A model generated the notes under the pieces. It was given only the letters and a program-made list of their open reading frames with translations, made no database searches and was not told the DNA's origin. From the NCBI RefSeq assembly GCF_000013165.1, contig NC_007798.1:248001-312000 (forward strand): 64,000 nt of DNA, read 5' to 3'. The stretch's first letter is position 1. Every line of letters starts with the position of its first letter. Of this stretch, positions 35,091 through 42,900 are shown piece after piece. The translations under genes and the position numbers were made by a program. Source of the DNA: Neorickettsia sennetsu str. Miyayama. GTDB taxonomy: Bacteria > Pseudomonadota > Alphaproteobacteria > Rickettsiales > Anaplasmataceae.

Positions 35091-36266
35091 TTATGTCACT
35101 ATAATATTGCGCTGTTTTTTTCCAACACTCACAACAAATTGCTCCGGCAAGTCGAGGTTGTAGGTAAGTATCTTTTTCTTATCTATTTTAACTGCACCTG
35201 ACTCTATCAATCTTTTTGCTTGAGTTCTAGAGGAAGCAGCTTCGATCCTAATGACTACATCGATTATGTTTGCACCATGTGGAACCCTTATTTCTGGTAA
35301 CTGAGACAGATCATCTTCTTCAAAGGCCTTGATTATACTTGTGCTGACCTCTTCTGCAATCACACTGCCGTGACATATTCTAGTTGCCTCGGTGGCTAGC
35401 ACCTTTTTTGCCTCATTTATTTGAGCATCATCACACGCCGAAAGAGTTTCTATCTCATCGATTGGTAGCTCAGTAAAAAGTCGTAAGAATCTTTCCACAT
35501 CCGAATCCTCAGTATTCCGGAAATATTGCCAATAATCATGGGGCGAGTATAGATCTGCATCTAACCAGACGGCTCCTTCTTCAGTTTTGCCCATTTTTTT
35601 TCCTGAAGCGGTTGTGATCAATGGTACGGTCAAACCAAACAACTGTGTATTTCTCAATTTTCTTCCCAATTCCACACCATTGACTATGTTGCCCCACTGA
35701 TCTCCTCCACCTACTTGTACACTGCAGTTATACAGGCGGTTTAATTCAACGAAATCGTAAGCTTGAAGTATCATGTAACTGAATTCTAAAAAACTAAGAT
35801 GAGACTCACGATCTAAACGACTTTTCACACTATCAAAGGTGAGCATTCTGTTTATAGAAAAGTGACGTCCCACGTTTCGGAGAAAATCTATGTATCTAAT
35901 GTCTTCTAGCCAGTCAACATTGTTAACAAACCGCACATCTCCTACAACCCGCTTCACGATTTTGCTGATGGTATCAACATTCCTATTTATTTCTTCCCTG
36001 GAAAGTATTTTGCGGGATTTGTCTTTTCCAGATGGATCTCCTATGAGAGTAGTACCACCGCCGAGTAGTATTATTACTTCGTGTCCATAGCTCTTTACCA
36101 AGCGCATCAGCATCAGCGGTACTAGATGTCCCAGATGTATAGCAGATGCTGTGCAATCAAAACCTAAATAGAAGACAAGCTTTTCACCTGAATGTAGACG
36201 ATGCTCTAATGCCTCTCTGTCCGTACACTGGAAAAAATAACCTCTCTCCTCAATTATTTTCAGCAT
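35091..36266 (-). CDS. tyrS: Tyrosyl-tRNA synthetase
   Basis: Charges tRNA-Tyr. The 391-residue class I synthetase starts at ATG 36266 (a TTG lies two codons upstream). It has the HIGH-type HLGHL motif, the GGGDQWGNIVNG tyrosine/ATP segment, KMGKTEEG as the KMSKS loop and a C-terminal S4 RNA-binding domain (TQAKRLIESGAVKIDKKKI). It lies 19 bases after bfr on the same strand and is probably co-transcribed with it. Confidence 0.96.
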   Translation of the reverse strand: MLKIIEERGYFFQCTDREALEHRLHSGEKLVFYLGFDCTASAIHLGHLVPLMLMRLVKSYGHEVIILLGGGTTLIGDPSGKDKSRKILSREEINRNVDTISKIVKRVVGDVRFVNNVDWLEDIRYIDFLRNVGRHFSINRMLTFDSVKSRLDRESHLSFLEFSYMILQAYDFVELNRLYNCSVQVGGGDQWGNIVNGVELGRKLRNTQLFGLTVPLITTASGKKMGKTEEGAVWLDADLYSPHDYWQYFRNTEDSDVERFLRLFTELPIDEIETLSACDDAQINEAKKVLATEATRICHGSVIAEEVSTSIIKAFEEDDLSQLPEIRVPHGANIIDVVIRIEAASSRTQAKRLIESGAVKIDKKKILTYNLDLPEQFVVSVGKKQRNIIVT

Positions 36267-36285
36267 GACCAAGAGAACTCAGCCT

Positions 36286-36747
36286 TCAACCGTGCTTCAC
36301 CAGGTACTGCTGGATTCCCAGGCTTTGAATTAAAGATAATTGCTGCTCCAACCACTCCAAGTGTTTTTCTTCGTCTTGTAGAAGAGATCTCATTAGTGCC
36401 GAACTCACGAAATCCTCGTTTTGCTCGAATTGCGCGATCGACTTCCTGTATGAAGAAATGGCTTCCAGTTCGAGGTCGCGGTCTTTTTCAAAAATTTTTT
36501 CTACACTTCTTGGACATGTGCCCATTTCTTTATAACAAACTTTCGGATTTCCTTTACAGGAAAATATTCTCTCAAGTAGCGCATCGGCATGATGCATCTC
36601 TCCAATAGAACGACTCCTCAAAGCCTCGGATAAATTAAGGAGGCCCATATCCTTCAGAACCTTTGAGTGAATAAAATACTGATTTATTGCTAACAATTCA
36701 CGCTCTAAGGCTTCATTTAGCCTTTCTACCGAAGAAAAAGTTGTCAT
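36286..36747 (-). CDS. bfr: Bacterioferritin
   Basis: Iron storage and detoxification in a haem-containing 24-mer. From ATG 36747 the protein is 153 residues with the di-iron ferroxidase ligands in place: Glu in ERELLAINQYF, E-x-x-H in GEMHHADALLERIF, Glu in LELEAISSY and E-x-x-H in DEEKHLEWLE. The haem-ligand Met is present in GEMHH. The frame opens ten codons earlier, but the internal ATG matches the family start. A possible promoter upstream is TTGAGT...TATCCT. It is in an operon with tyrS. Confidence 0.93.
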   Translation of the reverse strand: MTTFSSVERLNEALERELLAINQYFIHSKVLKDMGLLNLSEALRSRSIGEMHHADALLERIFSCKGNPKVCYKEMGTCPRSVEKIFEKDRDLELEAISSYRKSIAQFEQNEDFVSSALMRSLLQDEEKHLEWLEQQLSLIQSLGIQQYLVKHG

Positions 36748-36980
36748 TGGGCATCTAAATGATGATACTACGCGCAATTGTAGTAGAAAAGTCTAAACCT
36801 TTCTAGTCCAGTAGGACTTTGAAGGTAGGATAAAAAAGATATATTTACACTCAAGATGCTACCGCATTCCCATCTACAGTTTGCTTGTTAATACATAATT
36901 GGTGCAGAAACAACCGTTCAAAACAAGCAAGGACTAGTTTCGGAGAACTTAACTAGCACAAAAGAAACCTGATCTGGAGG

Positions 36981-39461
36981 TTATACCCTTTGTTCTGACT
37001 GTTGTGTCGAAGACAACGGGATATCTGGCCAGACGTCAACCGCAAGTGGCGTTGGTTGCTCGGCAAGAGTGAACGTTAGTGCCTCTGATACGGTGGAGAC
37101 AGGAATGATCCTCACAGCGTTTTTCACCGATTTTGGAATGTTTTCCAAATCCTTTTCATTGCTTGCTGGTATCAGGACAATTTTTATACCACCACGCACA
37201 GCCGCTAGAAGTTTTTCCTTCAGACCACCAATTTCCATTACTTTTCCTCTGAGACTCACTTCTCCAGTCATTGCAACGTTTGAGCGTACTGGAATTCCAG
37301 TCATCACCGAGACGATAGAAGTGCATATCGCAACCCCTGCAGACGGACCATCCTTTGAAGTTGCACCCTCGGGTACATGAAGGTGCACATCCTTGCTTTT
37401 AAAGAACTTCGATGTGAAACCAAACTTGTTACAATTTGAGCAGACGAAGCTATAAGCCGCTTGGACAGATTCTTGCATTACTTCTCCAAGCTTTCCCGTA
37501 GAACGAATCTCGCCTTTTCCTGGGAGTAAGACTGCCTCTATCATGATTAAATCCCCTCCGGTTTGTGTGTAAGCAAGACCCGTAGTCATACCTACTAAAT
37601 TTTCCGGTTCTGCAGTACCGAAAGTATATTTTTCTACGCCGGCATACTTCTTCAGATTTTTAACTGAAACCTCTATAGATTTAAGACCAGATTGCACACC
37701 TAACTTCTTGACAGCTTTCCTCATCAGGTTTGCAAGCTCTCTCTTCAAATTTCGTACTCCGCTTTCACGAGTATAACGACGTATGAGTAATTTCAGTGCT
37801 TCCTTGGAAATGCTCCACTCGCTTTTTTTCAAACCGTGTTCCCTTTGCAGTTTCCCGATGAGATAGTGCTCCGCGATCTGTAATTTTTCTTCTTCTGAAT
37901 AGGCCTCCAGACGTATTATTTCCAAGCGATCTAACAATGCGGGAATCATATTTAAGCTGTTTGCAGTTGCAACGAACATGACATCACTCAAATCGTATTC
38001 AACTTCCAAGTAGTGATCTACAAAGTGTGCGTTCTGTTCTGGATCTAGCACTTCTAGAAGTGCAAAAGCAGGATCGCTTCTGAAATCCGAAGACATTTTA
38101 TCTATTTCATCAAGAAGGAAGACAGGATTAGATAATTTTGCCTTTTTCATATGCTGGATTATCTTTCCTGGCATTGCACCTATGTAAGTCCTTCTATGAC
38201 CTTTAATTTCAGATTCATCCTTTATTCCGCCGAGTGACATCCTAACAAACGGTCTGCCAGTAGCTTCCGCTATCGCGCTAGCAAGCGAGGTCTTTCCAAC
38301 GCCTGGAGGACCAAGTAAACACAGTATGGAGCCCTTAAACGATTTCGTACGGTTTTGCACAGCCAAGTATTCAATAATGCGCTCTTTGACCTTTTCTATG
38401 CCGTAATGGCTCGCTTTTAGAATTCGTTCTGATGCTGCAATATCCGTAATCATCTTACCCTTCTTTTTCCAAGGAAGGGAAATGATCCAGTCTACGTAAT
38501 TACGAACCACAGTTGCTTCAGCAGACATGGGCACCATGTTCTTGAGCTTTTTTAGTTCTTTCGAAACTTTTTCTTTTGCTTCTGCAGAGAGCTTACCATT
38601 TCCTATTTTTTTCTCTAGATCGACAAGTTCATCATATTCTTCACCTTCTTTGTCGTATAGTTCCTTGGTAATTGCTTTCAGTTGTTCATTAAGTAGGTAT
38701 ACCTTATGCGATTTCTTAATTTGACTCTCTGTCTTTTCCTTAATCTGCTGTTTTACCTGCAATACTCCAAGCTCTTTCTCCAGGAGGGCATGGACTTTTT
38801 TTATCCTTTCTAAGAGGTCTACAGTTTCGAGTATTTCTTGTTTTACACTAAGCTTCAGGTTTATACTTGCAGTTACCAAGTCCGCTATTCTGCTAGTGGA
38901 ATCTATTTGAGAGAGGAGTCCAATGATTTCATCTGGAATTGTCTCGCTCAACTTAACGCACTTTTCGAAATTCTGAACGACTGCCCTTCGATATGCCTCT
39001 ATGTCCACGTTGTCGCTTTCCTCCTCCTCTATTGGAAGGACGTCGGCTTCAAGTACTCCCTCGCTTTTTCTGAAATTCACAGCGCGTGCACGACACTCAA
39101 CAATTACCATGAGCTTGACACCGCCATCTTGGAGATTGATCTTTGGTTCAGCAATTTTTGCTATGACACCCACCTCGTACAAATCCTTACCTTCTGGAAT
39201 TTCCTTTTTTGGGTTCTTCTGTGCAATCAAGAGCATCCTTCCAGTATTTTCAGATGTTTCCGCCAGTGCCTTATCCATTGCCTGTATAGATCCTTTCCTT
39301 CCTATAAATATTGGAAGGTAATCACCGGGAAAAAAGATAACCTCCCTAAGAGGTAGAACCGGTAAATTCATGTGTGCTGACCCTGCTTCAAAGTTAGAAT
39401 TGTTTTCATCATGTTCTTGCTTTGACTCTGTGTCACGATTATTCAGCTCTTCTTCTGACAT
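36981..39461 (-). CDS. lon: ATP-dependent protease Lon
   Basis: Cytoplasmic serine-lysine protease that degrades misfolded and regulatory proteins. The 826-residue protein has the N-terminal LAN domain (LPVLPLREVIFFPG), a coiled-coil middle, the AAA domain with GPPGVGKTSLA and VFLLDEIDKM, and the protease domain with catalytic Ser in KDGPSAGVAI and Lys in GGLKEKLLAA. It is a likely RpoH target in this window by analogy with other proteobacteria. The 233-base gap to bfr contains a small hairpin, AGTCC-AGTA-GGACT. Confidence 0.97.
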   Translation of the reverse strand: MSEEELNNRDTESKQEHDENNSNFEAGSAHMNLPVLPLREVIFFPGDYLPIFIGRKGSIQAMDKALAETSENTGRMLLIAQKNPKKEIPEGKDLYEVGVIAKIAEPKINLQDGGVKLMVIVECRARAVNFRKSEGVLEADVLPIEEEESDNVDIEAYRRAVVQNFEKCVKLSETIPDEIIGLLSQIDSTSRIADLVTASINLKLSVKQEILETVDLLERIKKVHALLEKELGVLQVKQQIKEKTESQIKKSHKVYLLNEQLKAITKELYDKEGEEYDELVDLEKKIGNGKLSAEAKEKVSKELKKLKNMVPMSAEATVVRNYVDWIISLPWKKKGKMITDIAASERILKASHYGIEKVKERIIEYLAVQNRTKSFKGSILCLLGPPGVGKTSLASAIAEATGRPFVRMSLGGIKDESEIKGHRRTYIGAMPGKIIQHMKKAKLSNPVFLLDEIDKMSSDFRSDPAFALLEVLDPEQNAHFVDHYLEVEYDLSDVMFVATANSLNMIPALLDRLEIIRLEAYSEEEKLQIAEHYLIGKLQREHGLKKSEWSISKEALKLLIRRYTRESGVRNLKRELANLMRKAVKKLGVQSGLKSIEVSVKNLKKYAGVEKYTFGTAEPENLVGMTTGLAYTQTGGDLIMIEAVLLPGKGEIRSTGKLGEVMQESVQAAYSFVCSNCNKFGFTSKFFKSKDVHLHVPEGATSKDGPSAGVAICTSIVSVMTGIPVRSNVAMTGEVSLRGKVMEIGGLKEKLLAAVRGGIKIVLIPASNEKDLENIPKSVKNAVRIIPVSTVSEALTFTLAEQPTPLAVDVWPDIPLSSTQQSEQRV

Positions 39462-39514
39462 AAAAAATGCATTTCCTTACGTGATATATGGGTGCTAGAA
39501 TTTTGTATTCAAGC

Positions 39515-40096
39515 TCACAGACGGTCATTATACAAATTAATTCCCGCAATACCAACTTTTTGCCTAGCTTCTCTCAGTTTCCATATATTTGCTCTTGTTG
39601 TGCCTCCTAATGCAAAAACACCGATTTTTCTTGTGAAAGCTTGGTATTTAAGGAATTTTGTTGCTCCCATTGCCTTAAAGTTAGTTTTCTTGCTACGAAA
39701 AACTGGTGAGAAAAGTGCTGCATCAAAACCAGCTGCTTGTATTTTGAGGTTTTGTTTTACACTGTGCGACGCACAACTTATAAACCACCGCTTTTTGAAG
39801 TACCGCCACTTTCTCATCTTACTGAAAGTTGACTCCCTCACGTGTAGTCCTGAGGCACGCGTTACAAGTGCAATAAAAGGGTCGCCAGCAACGAGAAAAA
39901 TCAAACGCAACTTCCTACACATTCTTGAAAGCCAGTGTGCCAAGTTTTTCCTTTGTAAATGCTCGTAACACCGCAGCACAACGAGACTTCCCAGAGGCAG
40001 TTGTTTCAAGACAAATACAATTTCAGACAGGGAAGGTACTACATCGATCACGAACAACCATCTAAAAAGGTGTGCGCGGCGCTTGAAGAACATCAA
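39515..40096 (-). CDS. ThiE/TenI-like protein
   Basis: A 193-residue (beta/alpha)8 protein of the thiamine-phosphate synthase/TenI superfamily. Recognisable parts are SGLHVRE near the middle, SCASHSVKQNLKIQAAGFDA, LFSPVF, FALGGTT and the C-terminal phosphate loop VGIAGINLY. It resembles the second, shorter ThiE-like protein of alphaproteobacteria rather than classical ThiE. Thiamine-phosphate synthase or TenI-like activity cannot be separated from sequence alone. It overlaps the end of hemJ by four bases and is therefore coupled to it. Confidence 0.7.
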   Translation of the reverse strand: MMFFKRRAHLFRWLFVIDVVPSLSEIVFVLKQLPLGSLVVLRCYEHLQRKNLAHWLSRMCRKLRLIFLVAGDPFIALVTRASGLHVRESTFSKMRKWRYFKKRWFISCASHSVKQNLKIQAAGFDAALFSPVFRSKKTNFKAMGATKFLKYQAFTRKIGVFALGGTTRANIWKLREARQKVGIAGINLYNDRL

Positions 40097-40524
40097 AAAG
40101 GTTTTGTCACGGCCAGTATCACAATTGCGATAAAGGCAATTGTGACTCCCTCGTTTGCAAACTTAAAAAACGTGCTCGAGTACCTATTACACCCTCTACC
40201 AAAGGCAACAGAACATCGCCAAAAGAATATGTGTAAAGACACCAATGCAGCCACGAAAAGTAACTTTAGATGTAGCCATGTACTCAGAATGTGACCTGTA
40301 TCGATTGCTAACAGCAACCCAAGGACAATACTTACCACCATAGCAGGTGTCATAATATAGCGGAGCAGACGTCTTTCCATCACACGAAAAACAGAATCAG
40401 TTTCAGTACCAACATCCACTTCAGCATGATAGACCATGATTCTGGGTAAGTAAAAAAGGCCTGCCATCCACATTGTCACAACAATGATATGAAGCGCCTC
40501 CACCCAATCGGTGCCAATACTCAT
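40093..40524 (-). CDS. hemJ: Protoporphyrinogen IX oxidase HemJ
   Basis: A membrane enzyme that oxidises protoporphyrinogen IX in haem synthesis. The 143-residue protein has four hydrophobic helices and starts with the family segment WVEALHIIVVTMWMAGLFYL containing the conserved His, followed by LPRIMVYH, RRLLRYIMTPAM and a lysine-bearing WLHLKLLFVA helix. It replaces HemG/HemY in most alphaproteobacteria. The order is glnA-like, hemJ, thiE-like with gaps of six bases and a four-base overlap, so one transcript is likely. Confidence 0.92.
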   Translation of the reverse strand: MSIGTDWVEALHIIVVTMWMAGLFYLPRIMVYHAEVDVGTETDSVFRVMERRLLRYIMTPAMVVSIVLGLLLAIDTGHILSTWLHLKLLFVAALVSLHIFFWRCSVAFGRGCNRYSSTFFKFANEGVTIAFIAIVILAVTKPF

Positions 40525-40530
40525 ACGACC

Positions 40531-42027
40531 CTAAACGTTATAGTATTTGATAAATTCAATCGGTACGGGATGTTTTGATACCTCCTCAGAGTCATCACTT
40601 AGGAGCTTTATATAGGTATCAAGCTGATCATTCGTGAACACATCACCTTCTGTCAGGAATTGTCTATCAGTGTCGAGTGCGAGGAGTGCCTCCTCCAAAG
40701 ACCTACACAAAGAAACTTTTGAAGACTTTTCGAGTTCCACAGCAGCTTCCGGTAGTACTTTTTCCCGTATACCCGCTATACCTGCCATAATCAAAGCGGC
40801 GGTTCCGATATAGGGGTTAGTACCCGCATCAGGAAACCTAATCTCTATTCTTTTTCCGGAAGGATTACCCTTCCTGCAGTGTGGAATCCTTACCACTGCT
40901 AGACGATTTTCAGGCGAATAACCTAGCCCGTAAGATGCATTATGGATATCTGCGAGGCGCTTGTAGCTATTAGCAAGCGGGTTCAAAATAGCGTTCAGCG
41001 CTTTCCTATGCTTTATGATTCCACCAATGTAGTATTTACACAACTGTGAAATCTCCTCTCTTGGATCTTGTGGTACGAACAAATTTTGCTCATCCTTCCA
41101 GAGCGATACGTGTAAGCGCATTCCATTGCCGTTGTAGTCCTTGAATGGCTTAGGCATGAAAGTAGCCGACTTTCCATAAGAACTGGCAACGTTGCGTGTG
41201 ATGTACTTACACTTTTGCATATTATCAGAAGTCTCTAAAGCCTCCCCATGGTGGAAGCATATTCTGCACTGGGACGATGCAGCTCCGTGATGGTGCAGTA
41301 ATGGTTTTATTTTTACTTCTCTGAGTGTTTCTAGAATCTCTGCCCTTATGTCATTTAGAGAATCCGAAGGTTGACTTGCCAGATAGCAGTTTCTGCTGCC
41401 TTCTCTGTGAGCGTGATTATTATATTCATACCGTCTGCCAGAGTTATAGATCCCTTCTGATGAATCCAGTTCAAAGAAAGCTCCATTTTCTTTGACGGCA
41501 AACCTAGCATCATCCAGTACGAAAAACTCCATCTCGAGACCAAAAAAAGCCTTGTCAGCTATTCCAATGCTGCGTAAAAATTCCATAGCTTTCTTCGTTG
41601 TTGCGCGTGGACTATGCTCATACGAACCACGTCCGTGCGGCTCAACAATGTCACAAACAACGCACAATGTCGGCTGTGCGGCGAATGGATCCAAGAAAGA
41701 ACTACACGACTCGAGATCCGGTACGAGCACTACATCGGATCTATCCACATCATGCCAGCCTTGAATCAATGAGCTGTCGAGCGAAATACCATGCGTGAGA
41801 GCATCTGCAGTGATGCTATCGCTATGACGCGTGATATGTAAAAATTTCCCGGTGATCGAGGTAAATCTGAAATCAATAAACCTAATCTCGTTTTTGGCAA
41901 CGAACTCGAGTATGGAAGCAGCCCTGTTATTTGTCACTTGTGTAGCAAAGAAACCAAGATAATTGTATTCTCCGTTCATTGATTGTGCAATCTGTTTTAG
42001 GGTTTCTTCTAAGGTGCTTTTTTGCAT
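40531..42027 (-). CDS. glnA: Glutamine-synthetase-family protein with degraded active site
   Basis: Overall it is a type I glutamine synthetase of 498 residues: beta-grasp N-domain (DFRFTSITGKF), FLDPF, LEMEFFV, KSATFMPKP, NSYKRL and RIEIRFPD are all recognisable and in order. Aligned by eye to the enterobacterial enzyme, several key residues are changed: Asp50 to Ser57, metal ligands Glu212 and Glu220 to His247 and Arg255, metal ligand His269 to Arg304, and flap Glu327 to Asn363. Glu129, Glu131 and Glu357 equivalents (165, 167, 395) remain. About eight residues, including the adenylylated Tyr397 loop, are missing. It may be inactive, regulatory or a different glutamyl ligase. It shares a transcript with hemJ. 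Confidence 0.85.
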   Translation of the reverse strand: MQKSTLEETLKQIAQSMNGEYNYLGFFATQVTNNRAASILEFVAKNEIRFIDFRFTSITGKFLHITRHSDSITADALTHGISLDSSLIQGWHDVDRSDVVLVPDLESCSSFLDPFAAQPTLCVVCDIVEPHGRGSYEHSPRATTKKAMEFLRSIGIADKAFFGLEMEFFVLDDARFAVKENGAFFELDSSEGIYNSGRRYEYNNHAHREGSRNCYLASQPSDSLNDIRAEILETLREVKIKPLLHHHGAASSQCRICFHHGEALETSDNMQKCKYITRNVASSYGKSATFMPKPFKDYNGNGMRLHVSLWKDEQNLFVPQDPREEISQLCKYYIGGIIKHRKALNAILNPLANSYKRLADIHNASYGLGYSPENRLAVVRIPHCRKGNPSGKRIEIRFPDAGTNPYIGTAALIMAGIAGIREKVLPEAAVELEKSSKVSLCRSLEEALLALDTDRQFLTEGDVFTNDQLDTYIKLLSDDSEEVSKHPVPIEFIKYYNV

Positions 42028-42181
42028 GAGAAAAGTATCTGACTAATAACAGGTAATGCTACCTATGAAAACTGCCTTTACCTTGCTTGGGTAAATCTGT
42101 ATTCTATGCGATTGGTTCTTCAGAGCTGATCATTTTGAATAGTGGCCTAAGAGCCAAGTTTACACTTTCCGTTCGAGTGAT

Positions 42182-42631
42182 ATGAAATGTCCATTTTGTG
42201 GTAATCGAGATACTAATGTCAGAGATTCACGTTCTGTGAATGAAGGTACCTTCATAAAAAGGAGGCGCTTCTGTGGTGAGTGTGGTGCTAAGTTTACTAC
42301 TTTTGAGACTATACAGCTTAAAGAAATAAAGGTCATTAAGAAGAACGGTAGTTGTGAAAGTTTCGACAGAGAAAAGGCGATGCGTTCAGTCGAAGTTGCG
42401 TTACGCAAAAGGCCTGTGACACGGGAAAGGGTAGATGAATTAATGAATAGTGTAATTTACAAGATTGAACGCATTCATGACGCAAAGATTACAGCAAAGG
42501 TTATTGGGGAGCTGATTATGGAAGAGCTTGCTACTCTGGATAAAGTTGCTTTTATTCGGTTTGCCTCTGTATACATGAACTTTGAAAATGAAAAGGATTT
42601 CGTTCAGTTGATAGGTAGTCTTACTTCCTAG
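42182..42631 (+). CDS. nrdR: Ribonucleotide reductase repressor NrdR
   Basis: A nucleotide-sensing repressor of nrd operons. The 149-residue protein has an N-terminal zinc ribbon (CPFCGN at residues 3-8 and CGECG near 31-35) and the ATP-cone domain (about 49-139, starting VIKKNGSCESFDREKAMRSV). Length is typical. It is divergent from the glnA-like gene, and their 154-base gap must hold both promoters. No nrdAB or NrdR target gene is in the window. Confidence 0.95.
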   Translation: MKCPFCGNRDTNVRDSRSVNEGTFIKRRRFCGECGAKFTTFETIQLKEIKVIKKNGSCESFDREKAMRSVEVALRKRPVTRERVDELMNSVIYKIERIHDAKITAKVIGELIMEELATLDKVAFIRFASVYMNFENEKDFVQLIGSLTS

Positions 42632-42835
42632 CAAGGTCCCTCTCAGTTCTTGCAAAGTGATTGTGATGGTTGCTTTTCCCCCTCTATCTGAGAATGAATA
42701 TCCTCATTGTAAAGAATTTTAGCAAGTATTTTTAGATTGTTCCGGACATCTTTTTAACATGGGTTGTATGTGGAAAATCAAATTCCGCACTTACCGGTAA
42801 AATGATGGTGCGCTTTTTCATGTTTGCTAAATGCT

Positions 42836-42900
42836 GATGGTCTGTTTTTAGTTGGGGCATTGGTCCTTTTATTTGCAGCTGAGGACCATCTCATTTTTAT
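42836..42900 (+). terminator. Overlapping hairpins at the nrdR/uvrD junction
   Basis: GACCATC (42884-42890) can pair with GATGGTC (42836-42842), while the overlapping GGACCA (42883-42888) can pair with TGGTCC (42861-42866). A T-rich TCATTTTTATTT follows. It looks like a terminator for nrdR with two mutually exclusive folds. Confidence 0.4.
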
